A stretch of DNA of 64,000 bases, taken from Limnephilus marmoratus. Taxonomy: Eukaryota > Arthropoda > Insecta > Trichoptera > Limnephilidae. The DNA lies in the NCBI GenBank assembly GCA_917880885.1, contig OU862907.1, positions 71,853,072 to 71,917,071 on the forward strand, read 5' to 3'. Position 1 is the stretch's first letter; each line of letters begins with the position of its first letter. The notes under the pieces were generated by a model that worked only from the letters and a program-made list of their open reading frames with translations, had not been told where the DNA came from and searched no databases. The position numbers and the translations under genes are program-made. This document shows positions 31,754 through 42,195 of the stretch, one piece after another.

Positions 31754-31847
31754 TTAGAATTTGAAATTAAACACTTTTGTACTTTCTTCCACTAATTTGT
31801 GGAAATTAGTGGAAGAAAGTACAAAAGTGTTTAATTTCAAATTCTAA
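31754..31847. repeat. Perfect 45-bp palindromic hairpin
   Basis: Arms 31754-31798 (TTAGAATTTGAAATTAAACA...) and 31803-31847 are exact complements around a 4-nt centre. It adjoins the next inverted repeat. The perfection suggests a recent fold-back event or gene conversion. Confidence 0.85.
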
Positions 31848-31875
31848 AACAAATATACTAATGATCTTTTCGTTA

Positions 31876-32051
31876 TTTGTTTTTGGGGTGTTATGCCGTG
31901 TTGCGCTACCTCCTTTAGCCAACGTTTCGGACAGCGTTGCAATGTTGCAGTGATCTGGTAGATCTGCCCTGATGATGGACACTGCAACGCTGTCCGAAAC
32001 GTTGGCTAAAGAAGGAGGTAGCGCAACATGGCATAACACCCCAAAAACAAA
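31876..32051. repeat. Inverted repeat enclosing a hammerhead-like motif
   Basis: The left arm TTTTTGGGGTGTTATGCC...GGACAGCGTTGCA (31876-31941) is complementary, with few mismatches, to the right arm TGCAACGCTGTCC...GGCATAACACCCC (31983-32045). The single-stranded middle (31942-31982) contains GATCTGGTAGATCTGCCCTG. Confidence 0.8.
31966..32006 (+). ncRNA. Hammerhead-ribozyme-like motif
   Basis: The core CTGATGA (31969-31975) is followed by GGACA...TGTCC able to form helix II, then GAAAC (31996-32000) and GTT (32001-32003), a permitted NUH cleavage triplet. Helix I would be GCC (31966-31968) with GGC (32004-32006). This is the layout of minimal type I hammerheads reported in Penelope-like and retrozyme elements, which act as dimers. 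One extra U sits between the core and helix II, and helix III is very short, so activity is doubtful. Confidence 0.35.
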
Positions 32052-32254
32052 AATACTTTTGGCCGTGAAAATCTTAAAACGTATCATAATAATGATTGTT
32101 TATTTCAGAATGTTGTGCAATGCGATACATTCCATATTTTGAAATAGTTCAAACATTGACAAAATAACAATGCATTCATACATAGAATGAAACAGAAAAT
32201 AAATGAAAAATATAGTATATAATAATGAATCCAAAAAAATATGCAAATATCCGT

Positions 32255-32610
32255 TCATGGGGGATATTTGACAGGCTCCCATTTCCAGAAGGGCATCAGG
32301 GGGGACTCCATATCCATCCAGGCAACCATGGAAGTGATGATGGATTCTTCGACTTGCGTCGTCTGCGCCATAAGCTTCCCCTGCGGTGGAACAAAAGTTT
32401 ATTTTAATATAAACAGTTAACTTTTCATTATCTACCTGTCTGAGTGTCTGTATCTAGAGTCGGTCTGCCACACGGAGTATCAAAAGGCAATATGACTTCC
32501 ACTGCCACATTGGCACATTGTGGTTGACTACACTTAAATTTAAAGTTACGTTTGTCAAATAATGTCAACTGCGAAAGAAAGCAAAACATTGTGTATAAAA
32601 TTTTGTGCAT
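32255..32610 (-). other. Exon-like segments, minus strand, unidentified
   Basis: On the minus strand an open segment ending at GACAG|GTAGAT (about 32433; CSQPQCANVAVEVILPFDTP) is followed by CCACCGCAG| at 32381 and a second open segment 32380-32255 that ends TGA and reads TTQVEESIITSMVAWMDMES then FWKWEPVKYPP. It looks like two exons of a protein gene, but the splice phase does not join these two frames cleanly and I do not recognise the product. It may be another captured host fragment. Confidence 0.25.
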
Positions 32611-33299
32611 TCTATGTCAAATGTTTCTTTACGTGTTCATTAAACTATACAAGTACTCTCTATATTATATTGGGGATTCAATTATAGTAAGATATTAATT
32701 GAATGAGTCATGTACTTACTGTTATAGTTAATATTATTGAATACATAATCTGTGTCCCTGAAATGAGCTTTACAGACAACAGAATCAGGAGTTTTTGTAT
32801 ACCCATTTGGAACGCCTAATTGAATGAATCCATTTCGCTTTCAAGTCTTTCAATCTTTGGGAAACTCGTGTCCACCCCTATTTCTACACATTGGAACACT
32901 ACAACAGGTTGACGGCATTATTATAATATTTAAAAACACTAAATTGCGTCAAACGGCCTAAAAAATGTATGGGATCTGACAGTTAAATAAAATAGTTGGA
33001 CCGCTAGGACATTAGCGAACCTAGCGGCCAAAATCGTGCGAAAACGGCCCATTCTTTCAGATTCGGATTCCCCGGCCCAAAGTTAGTATAAAAATAACTA
33101 TTAGTTTGATTTTGTAGGAATCAGAATGCTTCCAAAATGGCTATTTTCCTGTATGTGTATAAAAATTTTTAAAGTCGTGTAACTTTGTTAATATTGCTTT
33201 CCGAAAAAAAATTCTTTCAGTTTTGGATTTTCCGGCCAATAATTAGTATATATTAAAAAAAAATTATCTAGGAAGACCTTCCGTAAACCGAAATTTTTC

Positions 33300-34088
33300 C
33301 CCTAAATCCCTCAATTGGTATTGGTAAATTGCCCCCTAAGCGCAATAAACAAGCTCTGAGGAGCGATTTAATATATTTTCTGGATATGGAAAAGGTTCCA
33401 TACAGTATCGGCTGTCAAATTTGTGTGATTTTCTACGGCTGTCTATTGCTTTTTCTATGGTGACGTTTGTTGATGTCAGATGTCAGCGGTTGCATATTTT
33501 AGTGTAGAAGGTTTAAAATACGAATTACTGCAAGTATACATGATTATTATTCATTTAATGCATGTTTTAAGTTTTATACCGTGGATTTGACATTTGTTAT
33601 GTTTGGTTTCAATCTAAATGCATTACGCATGTATCACTTAGTTTACCGAACCAAAGAAACTATTTTGTGCACGTAATTACATATTTTTCAGCAAATTCCG
33701 TTTGAAAACCTACAAAAGATACAGAAGAGCTCCTCTGAACGGGATACGGGAACGGATAGTTTTACAAAGATTATTCCCTTCCAGAATTCTTTTTGTATTA
33801 ATGCGATACATTTATAACGTACTCGTTTAACTAATAAAACTGTTTGGTATCTGCTCTCTACTTTGATATTTGATATATAAGGTCAAATAACCTCTAATGA
33901 TTTTGAATTGATTGTAGGATAATCCAGTCCAAGACTATGCATATTTTCTTTTAAGAGAATATGATTTCTAAATACTCCTTTATAACAACTCGAAAATTCG
34001 TAATTAATTAATTTTCTGTTGCAGTTTTAATTTTCAAGCTTGGAGCAATAAACATCATTAATGAACTAGAACGCTATCAAAGAAGGCC
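33300..34088 (+). promoter_or_regulatory. Upstream region of zinc-finger gene B
   Basis: 33305-33596 matches 2345-2641, and 33597-34088 matches 9668-10165. The empty site ACATTTG lies at 33590. A splice-acceptor-like TTTCTGTTGCAG (about 34013-34024) precedes a probable 5' UTR exon 64 bp upstream of the ATG. Promoter role inferred from position. Confidence 0.4.
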
Positions 34089-37000
34089 ATGGATCTTCCC
34101 AACCCAGAGAGTGTTTCCATCAAAGTGGAACCAGGGTCCCAGGAAGACGGCGCAGGTGAAATGCCCTATACGGATATTGATATCTACCTCCCGGATGTGA
34201 AGAAGGAATTTTTGCAGTATGCTCCGAGTACTTCAACAGCCAGTAAGTTGCGTTGTAAATGAAGAACACGTTGAGTGTTGTTTCAGATTTTCGGAAGTCC
34301 TGTCCGATTTAGAATATTGTTCAGACAGATATTTATTTCGATATTTATTATACATATATAACTTTACAATAAAAGCCTCGATTACCTACATTCAGCGAGT
34401 TTACAAGCTAATAGCCGGCAGGAGTTTATTAGCACTATCTGCTAGTAACTCCTTTAGTGTAAAATCTGCTAGTTACATAGTAATACACTGAGCGAGTTCA
34501 TAAGCAGATAGTGATTACGCCGGCTAGTAGCTTGTAAACTCGCTCAATTTAATTGAGGCTTAAGACAACGCGCATATTTGCACCGAACTAGAGCGATTGG
34601 ACATAATTGAGATTTACTGCGTTTAGTTTCGCATAGTTAGTTCGTCAGACAAGCTGTCCTCAGCTACCACATACAATTCTCTCTTTTGTATTTTTTTATG
34701 GTGTACGTTCCTTACTTTGTATTTATTTAGTCTACGTTCCCTGAAACGGACATCTAGTTTCCTTCTAATTTCTCAATCCTGCAATTTTAAATATGTTATT
34801 TTGATGTTCAATTGCAGTTTGTTCAGTAGTGCGAAGTCCTTACATAACTATCTCTACAAAGAGAATCTACATTTTTTTTGTGATAACTTTACCAAAGCGT
34901 TTTCTGTGTATTGTCAATATATTTTTTTGTCCCTACAATGTATTTCAATAGTATCTTTATTCTGTTTAATGAAAAAAAAAACAATATTTTTCCTTATGGT
35001 ACTATTTCTATAATTTTTAATACGCTGTTCTAAGTGCGTATTGTGTTTTGTTTCTCTAGGTAGCATTGATGTCGAGCTTGCTACTATCAAGTTAGAACCA
35101 GGATCCCAAGAAGAAGTTAAAGGGGGAATTCCTTATACGGAAATTGACATAGAACTCCCGGATGTTAAAAAGGAATGCTTAGAGCGCTCTGAAGGATTGA
35201 CCCAGACAAAAGGTAAAACTGATTTTAAGTTTGTTAACCTTTAACTATGGAAGTAACATTTTTGTTACACTAATATGGAAGTGCAGTCTCACAGAGCGCT
35301 ATCTTTAAAGGCCGGAATCTATCTAGTTAAATAAGTATTGTACATAAAATTGGTTTTATTTATTTACAGGCTTTACCAAATGTAAATAAAGAAGACATTT
35401 AAATTAAAATATATTTATTTTGAACTAAAATCTAACCATTTAACAAACAAAGGCACTTTCAGCCATTTTTACTCGAGTTCACTTTGTAGGAACATTTTCC
35501 AATGAAAATAACTTTTTCAGTATGTTTCACTAATTTTACAATAAAATATAAAGAATAAAAATAAAGCATATCATTATCTTTTTGAAATAAAACACACAAT
35601 TTTTTAATGAAAATCACCACCAGCGTAATTTATTACACAACCGTGGAAGCGCGGTCCCACAGGCCGCAATCAAAATATAAAGCGAAATTACTCCCGCAAA
35701 ATACAGCCGGTGACGTAACCTACACTCTTGACAGTCGTTTTGCCACTAAAACCGAAGCTACTGAGGCGGACAGATGCGTAGGGTACGCGGGAGGAGAGTG
35801 GCACGCGACGCATAATCTGCAAGCGGCCTGTGAGACCGTACGTCCATAGGTAAAGGTTTTAGGGTCTCCTAATTTTTGCCTTTTTAAATTATTGTACTTA
35901 CATTTACTAAGCTTTGTCTGTATTCTTTTTCAGGCTTACTGAAAAACCTTAAGACGCATCTTGGGGGAAAGCGATACTCTTGTCCCCATTGTAACTACTC
36001 TTGCTCTCGTAAGTCAACGTTTGAACTGCACTTGCGCACACATTCTGGAGAAAACCTCTTCTCATGTGCCATATGTAACTTTTCATGTTATCAAATAGAA
36101 ACTCTAAAAAGGCACATGATTGCCCACAATGGAGAAAAAGGTTTTTCATGTCCCGACTGCAACTATTCATGTTCTCGAAAGAGTGATTTAAAAAGTCATA
36201 TGTTCACTCACAGTGGAACAAAACCTTTTTCATGTCCCGACTGCAACTATTCATATTCTCGAAAGAGTGATTTAATACGTCATATGATCAGTCACAGTGG
36301 AACAAAACCTTTTTCTTGTGCCGACTGCAACTATTCATGTTCTCTAAAGGGTAATTTAAAAAGGCATATTTTCAGTCACAGTGAGATAAAACCTTTTTCA
36401 TGTCCCGACTGCCATTATTCATGTTCTCAAAAGGCTGATTTAAAAAGTCATGTGTTCAGTCACAGTGGGATAAATCCTTTTTCATGTCCCGACTGCAACT
36501 ATTCGTGTTCTCGAAAACATCAATTAAAAATGCATATGTTCACTCACAGTGGAACAAAACCTTTTTCATGTCCTGACTGCAACTATTCGTGTTCTCGAAC
36601 AGTTGATTTAAAAAGACATATGTTCAGTCACAGTGAAACAAAACCTTTTTCATGTCCCGACTGCAAATATTCATGTTCTCGAAAGGTTGATTTAAAAAGA
36701 CATATGTTCACTCACAGTGGAACAAAACCTTATTCTTGTGCCAACTGCAACTACTCATGTTCTGGAAAAGGTCAAATAAAAAGTCATATGTTCAGTCACA
36801 GTGGAACAAAACCTTTTTCATGTCCCGACTGCAACTATTCATGTTCTCAAAAAGAACATTTAAAAAATCATATGTTCAGTCACAGTGGAACAAAACCTTT
36901 TTCATGTCCCGAATGCAACTATTCATGTTCTCGAAAGAGTGATTTAAAAAGTCATATGTTCACTCACAGTGGAAAAAAACCTTTTTCATGTCCCGACTGC

Positions 37001-38071
37001 AACTATTCATATTCTCGAAAGAGTGATTTAAAACGTCATACGATCAGTCACAGTGGGACAAAACCTTTTTCTTGTGCCGACTGCAACTATTCATGTTATC
37101 TAAAGGGTAATTTAAAAAGACATATGTTCAGTCACAGTGAGATAAAACCTTTTTCATTTCCCGACTGCCATTATTCATGTTCTCAAAAGGCTGATTTAAA
37201 AAGTCATGTGTTCAGTCACAGTGGGATAAATCCTTTTTCATGTCCCGACTGCAACTATTCGTGTTCTCGAAAACATCAATTAAAAATGCATATGTTCACT
37301 CACAGTGGAACAAAACCTTTTTCATGTCCTGACTGCAACTATTCGTGTTCTCGAACAGTTGATTTAAAAAGACATATGTTCAGTCACAGTGAAACAAAAC
37401 CTTTTTCATGTCCCGACTGCAAATATTCATGTTCTCGAAAGGTTGATTTAAAAAGACATATGTTCACTCACAGTGGAACAAAACCTTATTCTTGTGCCAA
37501 CTGCAACTACTCATGTTCTGGAAAAGGTCAAATAAAAAGTCATATGTTCAGTCATAGTGGAACAAAACCTTTTTCATGTCCCGACTGCAACTATTCATGT
37601 TCTCAAAAAGAACATTTAAAAAATCATATGTTCAGTCACAGTGGAACAAAACCTTTTTCATGTCCCGAATGCAACTATTCATGTTCTCGAAAGAGTGATT
37701 TAAAAAGTCATATGTTCACTCACAGTGGAAAAAAACCTTTTTCATGTCCCGACTGCAACTATTCATATTCTCGAAAGAGTGATTTAAAACGTCATACGAT
37801 CAGTCACAGTGGGACAAAACCTTTTTCTTGTGCCGACTGCAACTATTCATGTTATCTAAAGGGTTATTTAAAAAGACATATGTTCAGTCACAGTGGGATA
37901 AATCCTTTTTCATGTCCCGACTGCAACTATTCGTGTTCTCGAAAACATCAATTAAAAAGACATATGTTCATTCACAGTGAGATAAAACCTTTTTCATGTC
38001 CTGACTGCAACTATTCATCTTCTCGAAAGGGTGATTTAAAAAGTCATATGTTCACTCACAGTGGAACATAA
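34089..38071 (+). CDS. C2H2 zinc-finger protein B, three coding exons, 25 fingers
   Basis: Exons 34089-34242, 35060-35212 and 35934-38071 join in frame to 814 codons plus stop, with the same GT-AG sites and phases as gene A. Exons 1 and 2 encode the doubled acidic module with SUMO-consensus tetrapeptides (IKVE, VKKE, IKLE, VKKE). Exon 3 has 25 fingers (C-x2-C-x12-H-x3-H, 84-bp unit). Fingers 5-13 recur as 14-22 in the same order, a 756-bp tandem duplication that is nearly identical in DNA. Finger 15 has lost its first zinc Cys (FSFPDC). The finger framework is uniform (FSCPDCNYSCSRK), while helix residues 2, 3 and 6 differ. Likely a nuclear DNA-binding regulator. Its target is unknown. Confidence 0.87.
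34375..34559. mobile_element. Fold-back MITE in intron 1, copy 2
   Basis: Same element and position as 10694-10879, so insertion predates the duplication. Inverted ends begin GCCTCGATTACC and GCCTCAATTAAATTGAGCG. About 250 bp present upstream of it in gene A (10445-10690) is missing here. Confidence 0.7.
35607..35849 (+). other. Conserved open frame in intron 2, copy 2
   Basis: Counterpart of 11943-12176, again open to a TAG just before a GTAAAG donor. Shared residues include SKYKAKLL, QNTAGDVT, LDSRFATKTEATEADRCVGY and GGEWHA. Product not recognised. An alternative exon or relic. Confidence 0.35.
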
Positions 38072-39440
38072 CCTTTTGCTTGTGCCGACAGCAACTATTC
38101 ATGTTCTCAAAAAGGTAATTTAAATCGTCATATGTTGACTCATAGTGGAAAAAAAACCTTATTCCTGTGCCCACTGCAACTATTCGTGTTCTCGAAAACA
38201 TCAATTAAAAATTCATATGTTCACTCACAGTGGAACACAACCTTATTCATGTCCTGACTGCAACTATTCGTGTTCTCGAACAGTTGATTTAAAAAGACAT
38301 ATGTTCATTCACAGTGAAACAAAACCTTATTCATGTCCCGACTGCAAATATTCACGTTCTCGAAAGGTTGATTTAAAAAGACATTTGTTCACTCACAGTG
38401 GAACAAAACCTTATTCTTGTGCCAACTGCAACTATTCATGTTCTGGAAAGGGTCAAATAAAAAGTCATATGTTCAGTTACAGTGGAACAAAACCTTTTTC
38501 ATGTCCCGACTGCAACTATTCATGGTCTCAAAAAGAACATTTAAAAAATCATATGTTCAGTCACAGTGGAACAATACCTTTTTCATGTCCCGAATGCTAC
38601 TTTTCATATTCTCGAAAGAGTGATTTAAAACGTCATATGATCAGTCACAGTGGGACAAAACCTTTTTCTTTTGCCGACTGCAACTATTCATGTTATCTAA
38701 AGGGTAATTTAAAAAGACATATGTTCAGTCACAGTGAGATAAAACCTTTTTCATGTCCCCACTGCCATTATTCATGTTCTCAAAAGGCTGATCTAAAAGT
38801 CATATGTTCAGTCACAGTGGGATAAAACCTTTTTCATGTCCCGACTGCAACTATTCGTGTTCTCGAAAGGGTTATTTACAAATTCATATGTGCATTCACA
38901 GTGGAACAAAACCTTTTACTTGTGCCGACTGCAACTATTCATCTTCTCGAAAGGGTAATTTAAATCGTCATATGTTGACTCATAGTTGAAAAAAACCTTA
39001 TTCCTGTGCCGACTGCAACTATTCATGTTCTCAAAAAGATCATTTAAAAAGTCATATTTTCATTCACAGAGGAAAAAAACCTTTTTCATGTCCCGACTGC
39101 AACTATTCATGTTCTTGAAAGAGTGATTTAAAAAGTCATATGTTCACTCACAGTGGAACCAAACCTTTTGCTTATGCCGACTGCAACTATTCATGTTCAC
39201 AAAAGTTATCGCTAAAGCTTCACATGTTGACTCACAGTGGAAAAAACCTTTTTCTTTATCCGAAGTAAGTATTTTTGTTCTCAAAAGTGTAATTTAAAAA
39301 GTCATTTATTGACTCACAGTGAAACGAAATCATTTTAATGTCCCAACTGCAACTGTTCATTTTCTGAAAAAGGTGATTTAAATCGTCACATGACTATTCA
39401 CAGCGGTATAAACTTTTTTCATTTTTAGACTGCGAATATC
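38072..39440 (+). pseudogene. Decaying extension of the gene B finger array
   Basis: About 15 more finger units follow the stop at 38069-38071. The first has Cys to Ser (CGACAGC), and an extra A in an A-run at about 38150 shifts the frame. Eight fingers then stay open (38145-38825), repeating the order HQL, VDL, VDL, GQI, EHL, SDL, GNL, ADL of the main array. A one-base loss near 38798 moves to a frame open until 38989. Later units have stops (for example at 39117) and deletions. Some of these could still be donors for gene conversion into the array. Confidence 0.8.
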
Positions 39441-39489
39441 AATTTTCCAAGGAAAATGTAAAGAGCCACTTGTTGACTCATTCACATAT

Positions 39490-40645
39490 GTGTCTTTCTC
39501 TAAACTATGGAATTTGCTCCTTTTTTTACATTTACTACTCATTTTGGGAGGCAGTTATGGGACCGCCAACCCCGGTTATCATTATTTTGGAAAACCTCAC
39601 GCATTTACCATAGGTGGTCCGAAGACGTTCACTACGTTTTGTGACTTAGCAGGGGTGTCGGATTCATTGGCTGAGGTTTTTCTATGTCTTGGTGGCGAAT
39701 ACTTTTGCTTACCTAGTTCGTTGCAGGTCGGATATGAGAGACTGGTTGAGGGAGACCGGTTGAGGGAGACCTTATCTTGACCTGTCCAGCCAGATTCTCT
39801 CGACCCATCGCCTCGCTCCGTTGTTGAAGGGTTAGATTTGTACATCCGTTACTTTTGGACACACTGACCTAAGATTCCTACCCACCCCTCGTATCTTATT
39901 CCTTCCCAGAAAATCCTCTCCTTCCTTACCTCGAAAAGAAAACCAAGTCTCCTTCAACGGAAGCAATCTTCCGAACAGGCCATCCATTGACATGCTTGGT
40001 GTAACTCTAAGTGACCAGCTTAGATATAGGGGCTCCATCGAGGCCAGAGTAAAATTAGCCTCCCAAAACTGGTGACACCAACCAAACCTTTAAAAGTACA
40101 CAACTGCTAACCCTGTACAAATCACAAGTACGTCTTACGGTTGAATTTGGCAGCCACCTCCGGTCTGGAACTTTAAAATACCTGAAAAATTCCCTCGTCT
40201 TTGTATAAAAACAGGCGGTCCGTTTGATAGATTCTCCCATTTTAACAGACGGATTTCAATCTTTAGAGCAAAGGCGTCAGGTATGAATCCTAACCTTGTT
40301 CTACCGGTATAACAATGGAAAATGCTCCGAGAAACTAGCATCATTCCATCATTGATCCCTTCGGCACCGGTGCATAGTCCGGAAACACGTCAATTGCGTG
40401 CCCAACATTTGTACACGGTTGACATTTGTCACATGAGAACGGGTCGCTTCTTCAACTCGTTCTTGTGTTCAATAGCTCGGCTGTGGCACGATTTTTCGGC
40501 CCCTGTGTTTCCTCCTGCCTTCAACATGGGTTTCTTCAAGGCCAAAGTTCATTTCTTCCTCTCCTTAAAAAGACCCCCCACACCGCATCTCAGATGACAT
40601 AGGCCCTGAGGGAAATTATTTTCCTCAGGGGCCTCCTCTGTGGAG
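39490..40645 (+). pseudogene. LINE fragment downstream of zinc-finger gene B
   Basis: Counterpart of 13741-14860. A 5' part (39545-39860) includes TTGTGACTTAGCAGGGGTGTC. The RT C-terminal part (40330-40597) encodes ETRQLRAQHLYTVDICHMRTGRF and ARLWHDFSAPVFPP. The 3' end is CTCAGGGGCCTCCTCTGTGG. Frameshifts near 40255 and 40335 disable it. Its presence next to both zinc-finger genes shows it was there before duplication. Confidence 0.75.
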
Positions 40646-40679
40646 TTAATGTAAAAAAATATAAATATATATCTCTGTA

Positions 40680-41185
40680 TTCCCCCTGAAAGTATAAACA
40701 ATCATTACTTGATGAAAGAATTTAATTTATTATAACTCTCAGATTGAAGAATTATATAAGTCTTAATATTTATATTCTAAATTGTAAATGGTGGAATAGA
40801 CAGCCCTGATTTAATTCACTTCAGAATTTCAAATATCCACCAGAGCTACTCGTTATTAAATGATGTTTGAATGCAACAATACCAGGACCAACCATGACTC
40901 AGTATTCGGAACACTCGCTTGTACCTAGGTTGCATGAAGTAAGTAATAGATACGCAGATGTGGCGGAACTATTTAACCACGCGGAAGATAGGTACAAAAG
41001 GGCTTTCGAATCTTTACAATTAAATTAGTAATAATTTTAACTATTCTAGCTTATTTGTATTAAATTTTTTTGTATATAGGTACTTGAATTTCTGATGTCA
41101 TTTCGTATTCATTGTTTATGGTATATTTACACCGTTGATATAAATAAATTATGCTTTATTATGTCACAGCAGTTTTTTCTTCTTC
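40680..41185 (+). pseudogene. LINE C-terminal remnant, copy 2
   Basis: Counterpart of 16300-16800, more degraded: frameshifts and stops interrupt the PDLI-x-FRISN and YLG-like stretch. About 60 bp (around 40750-40800) is extra relative to copy 1. Confidence 0.45.
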
Positions 41186-41194
41186 GAACCTTAT

Positions 41195-41453
41195 CGTCGC
41201 CTTAGTTCTTAATTGTCCAAACGACCATTTGAAAATTTTACAGGAGGTGAAGGTTTTCTTTCATTATTTCAATGAAACATTATGTTAGGTGTATGAGATA
41301 AAGCTATTTCCGTAAAGGCAAAGATCTCATTAGTTTAAATAATTCTTAGTTATGTGATTAACTATCCTTTTTTTATACTTTATTTTTAGTATTAAAGTGG
41401 AGATTGAACAAAAACTTAAATGGTCGTTTGGACAATTAAGAACTGAGGCGACG
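41195..41453. mobile_element. MITE with 36-bp inverted ends
   Basis: 259 bp. The left end CGTCGCCTTAGTTCTTAATT and the complement of the right end (CGTCGCCTCAGTTCTTAATT) match over 36 bp with one mismatch. Flanking TTAT occurs on both sides (41191-41194, 41454-41457). It is absent from copy 1 near 16830. Non-coding. Confidence 0.82.
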
Positions 41454-41779
41454 TTATGTCACTATTGGCACATTTCTATGGAGCCCTCTTCCTTATTAAA
41501 ACTATCAATAATTTAACACTATCATAATCAGTGAACGCGTAAGGCTTTAACTGTTGTTATACTTAAGTTGTAATACAAGTAAATTCATTGGAATTGTTTT
41601 GATTTAAACCTCTTTAGGGTGTAGTTCTCCATTTTGCTAATTTTTTCGTTGTTCTTTAAAAATATTAGGTTACCATGTTAATTGTATGATTCTGAAAATA
41701 TATGGAAAACTTATTATAATAATTATTATTAATAAATCTTAAACAAAAACCACGTTGTTTTTTTAATAACTGAAAATCA

Positions 41780-42195
41780 ATTTTGGAGGTGGGTAGGCGG
41801 TAATTAGATAACCAAAACATCCTGCCATAGGTCACCCCAAATGGTTCGCTGCTTTTTGTGACTTAGCAGAGGTGGAATCTTGACGGCAGATGCGACTGCC
41901 CGCCAACTGCATGGCAGGCCAGATCGGAAGAGACTGGTTCAGGATGACTTTTCACCTCTCCAACAGGACTCTCTCGGAACATCGCCTTGCACCGCAGAAG
42001 TAGGCATAGATTTATTATGTCCGTCACTTCTGGACACACTGACCCCTATATTCCTACTCACCTCTAATATCTTTTTCTTCCTGAACTCCTCTCCTTCCTT
42101 TCCTAAAAAGATTCTCCAGACAGCATCTTCAAAGATGACACAAAGCCCTGGTGAGTATTATTTTCCTTAGTGCCTTCTGTGTGGAGCCATACCAA
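41780..42195 (+). mobile_element. Short LINE-derived element, copy 2
   Basis: Counterpart of 17130-17545: 5' family sequence (GTGACTTAGCAGAGGTGG) joined to the 3' family end (CTTCTGTGTGGAGCC) without the RT-coding middle. Confidence 0.6.

Larger units (their letters stand above)
29726..33050. mobile_element. 3.3-kb TIR element carrying host-gene sequence
   Basis: Inserted within CCGCCTAATTCTTTCAG of the outer element, whose uninterrupted form is seen at 3640-3655. Ends are GGGCCGTTTTC (29726) and its complement GAAAACGGCCC (ending 33050). The flanking overlap is only AT. No transposase frame is visible. It contains a METTL9-like pseudogene (plus strand), two near-perfect hairpins and a hammerhead-like motif. 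The superfamily is not resolved from the 11-bp ends and 2-bp overlap. Confidence 0.7.
28432..33292. mobile_element. Composite TIR element with nested insertion
   Basis: The left end TTTCGGTTTACGGAAGGTCT (about 28432) is matched by its complement at the right end (AGACCTTCCGTAAACCGAAA, about 33270-33292). The similarity extends about 190 bp inward through CGGAAAGCAATATTAACAAAG and ACACGACTTTAAAA. A second, GCCGCCGCC-type arm like that of the 2653-3718 element lies just inside the right end (29680-29722 plus 33051-33095). It is split by a 3.3-kb element. The centre holds the minisatellite and AGGGATAAATATTTTTTGAG. It looks like two related elements overlapped or joined by recombination. Confidence 0.7.
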
